A stretch of DNA of 64,000 nt from positions 17,687-81,686 of the forward strand of contig PAQL01000029.1 in assembly GCA_002709295.1 (NCBI GenBank), in the 5' to 3' direction. Shown here in pieces: positions 25,869 to 32,285 of this stretch; position 1 is the first letter of the stretch, and each line of letters opens with the position of its first letter. Below the pieces are notes generated by a model. The model saw only the letters and a program-made list of their open reading frames with translations. It had not been told where the DNA came from and did not search any database. The DNA comes from Phycisphaerae bacterium. GTDB lineage: Bacteria > Planctomycetota > Phycisphaerae > Phycisphaerales > SM1A02. Made by a program: the position numbers and the translations under genes.

Positions 25869-25903
25869 ACGCCACCCCCGTTCTGCCCAGACGGGGGTGG
25901 CGT
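25869..25903. terminator. Perfect 13-bp hairpin between convergent thrS and PEP-CTERM gene
   Basis: ACGCCACCCCCGT (25869-25881), a 9-base loop, then ACGGGGGTGGCGT (25891-25903): a fully paired stem. It lies 65 bases after the thrS stop and 45 bases after the stop of the opposing gene. No T-run follows on either strand, so it may act as a bidirectional block or an mRNA 3'-end stabiliser rather than a textbook intrinsic terminator. Confidence 0.7.
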
Positions 25904-25948
25904 CGCTCCACCGGAATCATCCGATCGAACTGGAGGATCGAGTGATTC

Positions 25949-26632
25949 TCAGCGTCGTCGTCTCCGGCCGGCAAGGCCGAACGCCGCGAAGGCGAAGGCG
26001 CCGACGGGGCCCGGGACCACGCTGGGAAGCGTGAAGACCTGCGCGTCGCCGTCGAAATGCACGCCGGGGTACTGGTGGTTGTAGGACAGGTTGCCGGAGA
26101 CGGAGAACGTGGTCTCCGTCGCGAAATCGTTCATGACCACGAAGCGGCCGATCATCACCCGGTCTCCGGCCGCCACGTTGCCCTGGCCGTTGAACGGATC
26201 GTTGTTGTACCAACCGGCATCCGTGGTGACGCTGCCGGCGATCGCGCCGTCGAAGTTGGGGTCGAGCGTGGCGAAGAACGGGTCGGATCCGCTCATCGCA
26301 CCCATCGTGACGAAACTGTCGATCGCCACGTTGCCTCCGAGCGAGGACCATGCCGCCGACCAGTTCCCCGAGGGATCCGCATCGTTGTGGATGAAGCTGC
26401 CCTGGCCGAGGGAGATGTTGATGTCGTAGACGTTCAGCAGCCTGAGGTCGTCACCACTGTCGTTGGCGAGATAGAGGTCGAGCACCGTGTGCGAACCGTG
26501 CCCGGCCGGAAGCTCGCCGCTGGTCGCGGTCCGGCCGTGGACATCGGCGTCGAAGGTGAAGGTCACCCCGGCCATTGCCGGACTGGCGACGATGATGGAT
26601 GACCACATGAGGTGGCGACATCTTCCGAGCAT
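25949..26632 (-). CDS. Exported PEP-CTERM-like protein
   Basis: Secreted protein of 227 residues. The signal peptide is about MWSSIIVASPAMAG after a short basic start; the mature part is rich in Gly/Asn/Asp/Thr and beta-prone (for example GNVAIDSFVTMGAMSGSDPF). The C-terminus is a sorting tail: VVPGP, hydrophobic VGAFAFAAFGLAG, then five Arg. This is the PEP-CTERM layout with a VPGP variant, which in planctomycetes is presumed to be processed by an exosortase and leads to envelope or extracellular display. No enzyme motif is present. ATG 26632 is chosen; ATG 26608 (MWSS) also gives a good signal peptide. Its leader carries five CGGGAAC repeats. Confidence 0.8.
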   Translation of the reverse strand: MLGRCRHLMWSSIIVASPAMAGVTFTFDADVHGRTATSGELPAGHGSHTVLDLYLANDSGDDLRLLNVYDINISLGQGSFIHNDADPSGNWSAAWSSLGGNVAIDSFVTMGAMSGSDPFFATLDPNFDGAIAGSVTTDAGWYNNDPFNGQGNVAAGDRVMIGRFVVMNDFATETTFSVSGNLSYNHQYPGVHFDGDAQVFTLPSVVPGPVGAFAFAAFGLAGRRRRR

Positions 26633-26647
26633 GACATTCTCTTGGTA

Positions 26648-26720
26648 CGGGAACTGGTGCGGGAACGGGAACGAACGGGATCGGAGGCGGGAACCTCCTG
26701 TCGATCCGCGGAGCGGGAAC
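26648..26720. repeat. Five CGGGAAC short repeats
   Basis: CGGGAAC occurs at 26648, 26660, 26666, 26688 and 26714 (spacings 12, 6, 22, 26), that is GTTCCCG in the minus-strand leader of the PEP-CTERM gene just upstream of its start. The units are too short and irregular for CRISPR. They could be a multi-site regulator-binding cluster or simple-sequence expansion. Confidence 0.5.
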
Positions 26721-26858
26721 TCCGGACCTGCGGGTGCGGGCCATCTTCGACCACCGGATCGTACCAGACACCTCCCCGACCGCAGAAACCCAAAAGCCCG
26801 ATCCGGCAAAAAGACCGCTCCGAGCACCACCCGAACGACTCGGCGGCTGGAACTCGGC

Positions 26859-26887
26859 TTGAACCAGGGAGTCGGTCGATATACCGT
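26859..26887 (+). promoter_or_regulatory. Candidate infC promoter
   Basis: TTGAAC (26859-26864) and an overlapping -10 region GATATACCGT (TATACC at 26880 with a 15-base spacer, or TACCGT at 26882 with 17). It is the only TA-rich step in the spacer and would give a leader of about 240 bases for infC. Confidence 0.42.
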
Positions 26888-26897
26888 CATGAACTGT

Positions 26898-26920
26898 CGA
26901 CCGGTGGCGTTCACCGGTCG
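26898..26920 (+). promoter_or_regulatory. Strong hairpin at 5' end of infC leader
   Basis: CGACCGGTG, five-base loop, CACCGGTCG: a perfect 9-bp stem starting about 10 bases after the candidate infC -10. On RNA it would form almost at the 5' end. It could be a stabilising 5' stem, part of a regulatory leader, or a palindromic protein-binding site overlapping the transcription start. Confidence 0.5.
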
Positions 26921-27132
26921 TCGACGAGTCGGGAGCGAAGCCGCTCCCCCGGACCTGCTGCCGCATGCACGTTTCCGCCTGGCCCGCATCATGAGGACGC
27001 CCAGCGTCCACCCCATGCCGGCCCTCGTCGCACCCCCCCCGACCGACTCGACCCCCCTCCGGACCCACGGCGGATCCGGGGGACGTCGCTGTGCATCCTT
27101 CCCCATCACCGCCGCCTGAGAGGAACCTGACC

Positions 27133-27822
27133 ATCGCCATTCGACGCAGAGGATTCGGACGCGACGACATGCGTCCCACCGGCCCCCGCATGAACGAGCG
27201 GATCCGGATCACCCCCATTCGACTCATCGACGAGAACGGCGAGCAGGCCGGGGTCGTCGAGACGCCGGATGCCCTTCGACGAGCCAGGGATCTGGGCATG
27301 GACCTCGTGGAGATGGCGGCCGACAGCCGCCCCCCGGTCTGCCGGATCATGGACTACGGCCGGTACAAGTACGAACAGTCGAAGAAGGAGAAGGCGAACA
27401 AGGCCAAGACCAAGACCTCGGAGCTCAAGGAGGTCCGTCTGGGGCGATCGATGAAGATCGATCCCCACGACATCGCCATCCGAATGCGACAGGCCCGGAA
27501 GTTCCTGCTCGAGGGCCACAAGGTCCAGATCGTCCAGCAGTTCCGGGGCCGGGAGATGGCCCACCGGCACCGCGGTGACGAACGCATGCGGGACATCATC
27601 GCGGAACTCGAGGAGATCGGAAAGCTCGAGACCGATCCCCGCATGGCGGGTCGCCGGATGAGCGTGATCATCGGGCCCGACAAGCGGAAGATCGAGGCCT
27701 ACCGTCGGAAGATGGAGGCCGAGGGCAAGGCGACCGAGGAGAAGGACCCCAAGGTCGCCGAGGAGGCCGAGGAGGTCGCCAAGGCCGAAGCCGCCGAGAA
27801 CAGCGAATCCGCCGAGGATTGA
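27133..27822 (+). CDS. infC: Translation initiation factor IF-3, probable AUC start
   Basis: IF-3 binds the 30S subunit and polices start-codon choice. The N-domain begins RMNERIRITPIRLIDENGEQ and ends before the linker helix SRPPVCRIMDYGRYKYEQSK; the C-domain has KEVRLGRSMKIDPHDIAIRM, RGREMAHRH and RRMSVIIGP. A charged Glu/Lys/Ala tail of about 40 residues follows, longer than in E. coli. Start: no ATG fits. The sequence GAGAGGA (27118-27124), 8-base spacer, then ATC-GCC-ATT-CGA-CGC reads M-A-I-R-R-R, a typical N-terminus. AUU/AUC/AUA starts in infC allow autoregulation in known bacteria. Otherwise GTG 27091 or ATG 27169. No rpmI-rplT follows. Confidence 0.93.
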   Translation: MAIRRRGFGRDDMRPTGPRMNERIRITPIRLIDENGEQAGVVETPDALRRARDLGMDLVEMAADSRPPVCRIMDYGRYKYEQSKKEKANKAKTKTSELKEVRLGRSMKIDPHDIAIRMRQARKFLLEGHKVQIVQQFRGREMAHRHRGDERMRDIIAELEEIGKLETDPRMAGRRMSVIIGPDKRKIEAYRRKMEAEGKATEEKDPKVAEEAEEVAKAEAAENSESAED

Positions 27823-27849
27823 ACCGACGCCCGGCGTCGTCCGAACGAC

Positions 27850-27884
27850 ACCGGCTCCCGCCCGAAGGCGCGGGGGCCGGTTTT
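27850..27884 (+). terminator. Intrinsic terminator after infC
   Basis: ACCGGCTCCCGC (27850-27861), 8-base loop, GCGGGGGCCGGT (27870-27881), 12 paired positions including one G-U, immediately followed by TTTT. It lies 28 bases after the infC stop, a standard Rho-independent layout, and makes infC monocistronic. Confidence 0.88.
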
Positions 27885-27984
27885 CAATGCCCACCCCGTT
27901 CCAATGGCGGAAGACCGCCTGCGGAGGTCCACGCCCGTCCTCGAGCGGATCAGGTACCCGGTGATGCCGCAGGGACGGGACCAT

Positions 27985-28024
27985 CGAAAAGAACCGGACC
28001 CCACCTTTCGGCGGGGTCCGGTTT
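27985..28024. terminator. Second, bidirectional terminator hairpin
   Basis: AACCGGACCCC (27992-28002), 10-base loop, GGGGTCCGGTT (28013-28023): a perfect 11-bp stem. TTT follows on the plus strand, and on the minus strand the stem is followed by CTTTTC. It can back up the infC terminator and end the minus-strand gene at 28096. Confidence 0.75.
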
Positions 28025-28095
28025 CATCTCTGTTCTCAGCCTGTTCATCTCCATCTCGGCCTCATGGGCCTCGAAGGGAGGGAATCGGCTTGATC

Positions 28096-28743
28096 TCAGG
28101 CGCGTCGACGGCGACCGGCGATGCCGGCGAGGCCGAGGAGGGCGAGAGCACCCGGCGCGGGGACGAGGGTGATCACCGCGGTGTCGGAGCTGACCCCGAC
28201 GAACAGGTCGTCGACGTAGAGGCCCGGGTCGCCACCGGAGTTGGCGTACATGCGGATCTGGATCACGAGGCCGTCACGCTCGCCACCGTCGGAGTCGAAG
28301 GTCCAGGTGTGGGAGAGCTGCTGCCACAGTTCGCCGTTGTCCGCATCTCCGGAGTAGGTGCTGTTGCCACCGGCGCTGCCGGAGTACGCGGTGATGTCGC
28401 CACCACTGGTGTAGCTGCCCCAGATGCGAAGCGATGAGCTCGCGCCCAGCGAGTCGTCCCAGGCCCAGAAGCTGCCGTCGATGATGTCGCCATCAGTGAG
28501 GCCGGTGATGTGAGCGACGAAGGTCTGCGGGGTGCCGCCGAGGTCGACTTCCTGCAGGAACAGCGATTGGGTGCCTCCGTAGGCCTCCGAGCTGCTGTTC
28601 TCGTAGAACATGCCGTCGTTGTTGTATCCGCCGAGGATGGTGCCGCCGTCTTCCCAGCCATAGCTGGCCTGGTTGGCGAATCCCGCAAGAGCGGGGGTGG
28701 CGCAGAGCAGTGCTGCAGCCACAGCTGTCGTGGAACGAATCAT
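28096..28743 (-). CDS. Exported PEP-CTERM-like protein
   Basis: 215-residue secreted protein. Signal peptide MIRSTTAVAAALLCATPALA, then a Gly/Ser/Asp/Trp-rich beta domain (SYGWEDGGTILGGYNNDGMF, FWAWDDSLGASSSLRIWGSY) resembling the carbohydrate-binding-like or DUF4465-type folds found on many PEP-CTERM proteins. The tail VPAPGALALLGLAGIAGRRR is a clear planctomycete PEP-CTERM sorting signal. GGAAGAAGAG precedes ATG 28743. Upstream lies an AT-richer stretch with a 15-base palindrome. The biological role is unknown; the domain resemblance is weak, while the sorting signal is strong. Confidence 0.85.
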   Translation of the reverse strand: MIRSTTAVAAALLCATPALAGFANQASYGWEDGGTILGGYNNDGMFYENSSSEAYGGTQSLFLQEVDLGGTPQTFVAHITGLTDGDIIDGSFWAWDDSLGASSSLRIWGSYTSGGDITAYSGSAGGNSTYSGDADNGELWQQLSHTWTFDSDGGERDGLVIQIRMYANSGGDPGLYVDDLFVGVSSDTAVITLVPAPGALALLGLAGIAGRRRRA

Positions 28744-28825
28744 GGTGTCTCTTCTTCCTGTCTATCGAGGGGGGAAAAGGGAGAGGAACAGTCTGGGGAA
28801 AGCCGGACGGGGAGAAGTCCGGTTG

Positions 28826-28840
28826 CTCATAATGTATGAG
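28826..28840. promoter_or_regulatory. Perfect 15-base palindrome in promoter region of 28743 gene
   Basis: CTCATA-ATG-TATGAG, arms of 6 bp, in the AT-rich part of the 28744-29009 spacer. On the minus strand it contains TACATT, a possible -10. A 6-bp hairpin (CCGGAC...GTCCGG, 28803-28822) follows in the leader. It looks like an operator over the promoter of the minus-strand PEP-CTERM gene. The rest of the spacer has no coding region I can support. Confidence 0.45.
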
Positions 28841-29009
28841 TTGAAGTCGCCGATTAGAAGCACGGAATCGACGAATCGAGCAATTCTTGCAGACCCTGAA
28901 CAAATTCCTTCAAACCGCGACCGTCCACGAGCCGGCCCTGTCATAAGTGCGGTTTTGACATGCCCTTGAGATTGAATCCAAGGACTGAATCCCCCGTACC
29001 GGCGATCTT

Positions 29010-29720
29010 CTAGTCCCGAATACAGGCCTTGCCATCCGGGTCGTCCCGGCGACAACAGGCATCGAGCCAGGAGACCCGGTCCCCGACCGATTCGGCCTCG
29101 GCGGGATCATGGGTGACCATGACCGTGGCCACCCTCGCCTCGCGGAGCAGGGTCATGGTCTCGGCCCGAATCTCGGTCCGAGTCTCGGTGTCCAGGCTGC
29201 TGAAGGACTCGTCGAGCAGCATGACCCGGGGCTGCCGGGCCATCGCCCGAGCGATCGCGACCCGCTGCTGCTGACCACCACTGAGCGTATGCGGCATCCG
29301 GGAGGCGAACTCCAGCATGCCGACCCGGTCCAGGTGCTCCTCGGCCCGGGCGGCCCGCTCCCGTCTTGGGATGCCCCGCATGCCGAACATCACATTGCCT
29401 TGCACCGAGCGGTTCGGAAACAACGCGAAATCCTGGAAGACGATGCCCACCGGTCGTCGTTCCGGAGGTTGATGGACTCCCGGCCCTTCGATGACCTCCC
29501 CATCGATCGTGATGGTCCCGCCCCGGGAACGCTCGAGTCCCGCGATCAACCGCAGCAGCGTCGTCTTCCCTCCACCGGAACATCCAAGGACACAGTGGAC
29601 CTCACCACTGGCCACCGAGAGACGGCACGACTCGATGACCGAGGGCTGACGACCGTAACCGAACTCGAGATCCACGATCTCGAGCACCGAGGGCGGGTCG
29701 TACTGGGGAAGACTGGTCAT
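29010..29720 (-). CDS. fbpC: Iron ABC transporter ATPase (FbpC-like, short form)
   Basis: Nucleotide-binding subunit, 236 residues. Walker A is GCSGGGKTTLLR, Q-loop VFQDFALFPN, signature LSGGQQQRVAIARAMARQ, Walker B VMLLDESFSSLD (Ser where Pro usually stands after Glu), and H-loop MVTHDPAEAES. FALFPN and PP-E-R-R-PVGIVFQD are typical of the Fe3+/spermidine/sulfate importer class. The protein stops soon after the H-loop and lacks the C-terminal regulatory domain of about 100 residues found in classic FbpC. Its ATG overlaps the permease gene stop by 4 bases. It powers the importer encoded upstream. The last 15 residues (CCRRDDPDGKACIRD) are unusual. Confidence 0.9.
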   Translation of the reverse strand: MTSLPQYDPPSVLEIVDLEFGYGRQPSVIESCRLSVASGEVHCVLGCSGGGKTTLLRLIAGLERSRGGTITIDGEVIEGPGVHQPPERRPVGIVFQDFALFPNRSVQGNVMFGMRGIPRRERAARAEEHLDRVGMLEFASRMPHTLSGGQQQRVAIARAMARQPRVMLLDESFSSLDTETRTEIRAETMTLLREARVATVMVTHDPAEAESVGDRVSWLDACCRRDDPDGKACIRD

Positions 29721-31387
29721 CGACGCTCGATCTCCGTGTCCGAGCCGAGCCCGGACTCGACCTGTCTGGCGAGCAGGATCACCGGGATCATGCCGACGAG
29801 CACGATCAGCAGGGCTGCGGTGGAGGCCTCTTCGAGCCGTTCATCCGACGCGAGCTCGTAGACCCTCACCGCCAGCGTATCGAAGTTGAATGGCCGGAGC
29901 ATCAGCGTCATCGGAAGCTCCTTCGCCACGTCCACGAAGACCAGGAGCCCCGCCGCGATCAGACTTCGACGCAGCAGGGGGAGATGGACACCCAGAAAAC
30001 TCCGACTCGCTCCGGATCCGAGGGTCCGGGCGGCATCATCGAGATTCCGGTGCACCCGCGAGAACCCTGCCTGGACGAAGGAGAGACTCACCGCCAGGAA
30101 GCGGGTCTGGTACCCGATCAGCATCGCGACCACCGAACCCGTGAGGATCAGTCCCGGCCTCCATCCGTCCCCGAAGACCCCGGTCCAGGCGTCGTTGATC
30201 CGGTGATCCAGCCATCCCAGGGGGATGAGCAGCCCGAGGGCGATGACCGGACCGGGGATCGCGTAGCCCGCCCGGGCGATCCCGGCCGGAATCGCCGTGG
30301 AGGCACCCGGTCGGACCCGGGCGGCGTAGCCGATGACCACGGCGAGGACCACCGCGATCACCGCCGCCAGCAGCGCCAGCCAGGCGGTGTCGAAGGCGAG
30401 TCCGGCAAGCATCCCGCCCCCTCGGGTGTCCCCGCCCTCGATCGCCAGCTGCCCGAGCCGGGCCGCCGGCAGGGCGAACCCCATCAGCACCGGCGTCGCA
30501 CACAGCACGGTGGCCGCGACCGAGGCGACCCGACCCATCACGATCCCCTCCGCCCGGTAGCAACGGGTGCCGGTGCGGTGATACCGACGCCCCCGCCGCA
30601 GCAGCCATTCCAGGCCGATCAGCATGAAGAGCGCCGAGAGGAGCACGGCGGAGAGCTGAGAGGCACCCATCGGGGACTCGAGAGCGAACCGGGTGCGGTA
30701 GATCCCGGTCGCGAAGGTGTCGACCGCCAGGTGGTCCACTGCGCCGAAATCCGCGACGGTCTCCATCAGAACCAGCATCAGTCCGCCCGCGATCGCCGGC
30801 CTGGCCAGAGGCAGTCCGACCAGGGCGAAGGTCGCCAGGGGACCTCGTCCCAGCGTCCGACTCGCCTCCAGGGCCGCCCGGGACTGCTCGAGGAACGCCA
30901 CGCGGGCCGCGAAGTAGACGTAGGGATAGAGCGCGAACGACAGGACGACGATCGCCCCGCCCAGGGAACGGATCCTGGGAAACCAGTACTCGCCGGCGAC
31001 GAGATCGAAGTGGTCCCGGATCCAGGTCTGCACCGGTCCGCTGAACTGCAGCAGATCCGAGAGGGCGTACGCCGAGAGATAGGCGGGGACCGCGAGCGGC
31101 AGCAGCTGCGCCCAGCCAAGGAGCCTCGACCCGGGGAATCGGTAGGTCGCGAGGATCCACGCCGTCGAGACGCCGATCACGCCCGCGAGCAGGCAGACCC
31201 CCACCGCGAGGATCACGGTGTTTCCCGCGTAGACCGACAGACGGGTCTCGACCAGGTGCGCCCAGACTCCGTCGGAGGAACGAAGGATGCTCGAGAAGAT
31301 GACGAGGACCGGCACCACCACCACGAGGGAGGCGAGTGCCCCACCCAGAACCCACGGACGCCCGGTTCGCGCGCCGATGGATGTCAT
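29717..31387 (-). CDS. fbpB: Iron ABC transporter permease (FbpB-like)
   Basis: 556-residue inner-membrane permease built as two fused halves of about six helices each, the FbpB/SfuB pattern. Each half has a BPD_transp loop contacting the ATPase: EASRTLGRGPLATFALVGLP in the first and DDAARTLGSGASRSFLGVHL in the second, both fitting EAA-x3-G. The periplasmic loops are short. ATG 31387 overlaps the imelysin gene stop by 4 bases and its own stop overlaps the ATPase start by 4. With the binding protein and ATPase it forms a complete ferric-iron importer; metal specificity is inferred mainly from the binding protein and the Fur-like site. Confidence 0.92.
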   Translation of the reverse strand: MTSIGARTGRPWVLGGALASLVVVVPVLVIFSSILRSSDGVWAHLVETRLSVYAGNTVILAVGVCLLAGVIGVSTAWILATYRFPGSRLLGWAQLLPLAVPAYLSAYALSDLLQFSGPVQTWIRDHFDLVAGEYWFPRIRSLGGAIVVLSFALYPYVYFAARVAFLEQSRAALEASRTLGRGPLATFALVGLPLARPAIAGGLMLVLMETVADFGAVDHLAVDTFATGIYRTRFALESPMGASQLSAVLLSALFMLIGLEWLLRRGRRYHRTGTRCYRAEGIVMGRVASVAATVLCATPVLMGFALPAARLGQLAIEGGDTRGGGMLAGLAFDTAWLALLAAVIAVVLAVVIGYAARVRPGASTAIPAGIARAGYAIPGPVIALGLLIPLGWLDHRINDAWTGVFGDGWRPGLILTGSVVAMLIGYQTRFLAVSLSFVQAGFSRVHRNLDDAARTLGSGASRSFLGVHLPLLRRSLIAAGLLVFVDVAKELPMTLMLRPFNFDTLAVRVYELASDERLEEASTAALLIVLVGMIPVILLARQVESGLGSDTEIERR

Positions 31388-32253
31388 GAAATGCCCGCGT
31401 CGACTCCAATGACCACACTGGCGTTGCCGAGGGCGTCACGGAAGCGGTTGCTCGCATCCGCCATCCGACGTCGGTCCGCCATGGGCACCTTCGTGTACGG
31501 AGTGGCGGCCACCACACCGGAACGGAAGTACGGCTTCAGGGTCTCCTGAGCCATGGCCTGGGCTTCGTGAACCTTCCGGGCCGCCGCGGGGTTCGCTCGA
31601 ACCACGAGGGCGTCGAAGGGCTGGTACTGGCTGTAGGCCCCGATCCAGTTGTGCTTGAAGATCAGAAGGGTCTGGTCGCTCCAGGCCTCCTCCTCGCTGG
31701 AGATCTTCTTGGCCGCGACCTCGTTGGTGAGGGCGTACATCCCGCCGAACTGGCCGGCGGCGTCGAATCGATCCCGCTCACCCAGCTGGGTCTTGAGCTC
31801 ACCGATGCTCTGGTTCAGCCGGACCGCATACGGCAGGGCCGCCTCGACATCGCCGTATCCGAAGAGCAGGGCCTCGATCTTGTGGAAACCTCGGAAGTTC
31901 TCGTCGGTCTCCCCCGCATCGAAGGCGTAGGGACGGGCATCGATGTCCGCATCGACCTCCTCGAAGGCGTAGGCGAGGGTCTCGATCTCCTCGTAGGGAG
32001 GCCTGGCCACGATGTAGGCCTGTCGAGCCGCGGCGAGGTCACCGGATCGGATCGCGGCCTCCAGCTGCTTGCAGAGCTTCGCCTGGGCATCGCACTGCCT
32101 GCTGAAGTAGGCGACGCCTCCGGCGACCGCGGCCTGTTGTTCGGGGGAGTCGTCGGCCCCCGATCGTCGGGCCCGTGCCGAGGCGGGTCGGACCACGGCG
32201 GCCATCCCGGCACCACCGGCGATGGAAAGAGCGAGCATGTCTCGTCGGTTCAT
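31384..32253 (-). CDS. Tat-exported imelysin/EfeO-like protein
   Basis: 289-residue protein of the imelysin (peptidase M75/EfeM-EfeO) family. The N-terminus MNRRDMLALSIAGGAGMAAV is a twin-arginine-type signal. The diagnostic H-x-x-E is H124/E127 in RGFHKIEALLFGYGD. Other family features are the two helical bundles with ETLAYAFEEVDADIDARPYA and the acidic DAGETDENFRGF. EfeO-type proteins bind iron outside the cell as partners of an EfeU permease; here no EfeU or EfeB is present and the gene is sandwiched in an ABC importer operon. GGAG nine bases before ATG 32253 selects this start. Its stop overlaps the permease by 4 bases. Confidence 0.85.
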   Translation of the reverse strand: MNRRDMLALSIAGGAGMAAVVRPASARARRSGADDSPEQQAAVAGGVAYFSRQCDAQAKLCKQLEAAIRSGDLAAARQAYIVARPPYEEIETLAYAFEEVDADIDARPYAFDAGETDENFRGFHKIEALLFGYGDVEAALPYAVRLNQSIGELKTQLGERDRFDAAGQFGGMYALTNEVAAKKISSEEEAWSDQTLLIFKHNWIGAYSQYQPFDALVVRANPAAARKVHEAQAMAQETLKPYFRSGVVAATPYTKVPMADRRRMADASNRFRDALGNASVVIGVDAGIS

Positions 32254-32285
32254 GGCTTGAAACTCCGTTGTCGATCCGTTCTCAA

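Larger units (their letters stand above)
26633..27132. other. 500-base divergent intergenic region
   Basis: Spacer between the divergent PEP-CTERM gene and infC. No supportable coding region is present. It holds the CGGGAAC repeats near the left end, a slightly A-rich patch at 26785-26820 (CCCAAAAGCC, GGCAAAAAGACC), a candidate infC promoter at 26859-26887, a 9-bp hairpin at 26898-26920 and a long presumed infC leader with runs of C (27037-27057). Confidence 0.6.

Noticed and set aside
23284-25974. 896-residue minus-strand open frame opposite nrdR and thrS
   Set aside because: Complete antisense of two clearly functional genes; Asp/His/Val-rich product with no fold.
26648-26720. CRISPR-like array
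   Set aside because: Repeat units of 7 bases with irregular spacing of 6-26 bases and no spacers or cas genes.
27091-27132. GTG 27091 as infC start
   Set aside because: It adds a Pro/Ser segment, has no ribosome site, and the true Shine-Dalgarno sequence lies inside that extension.
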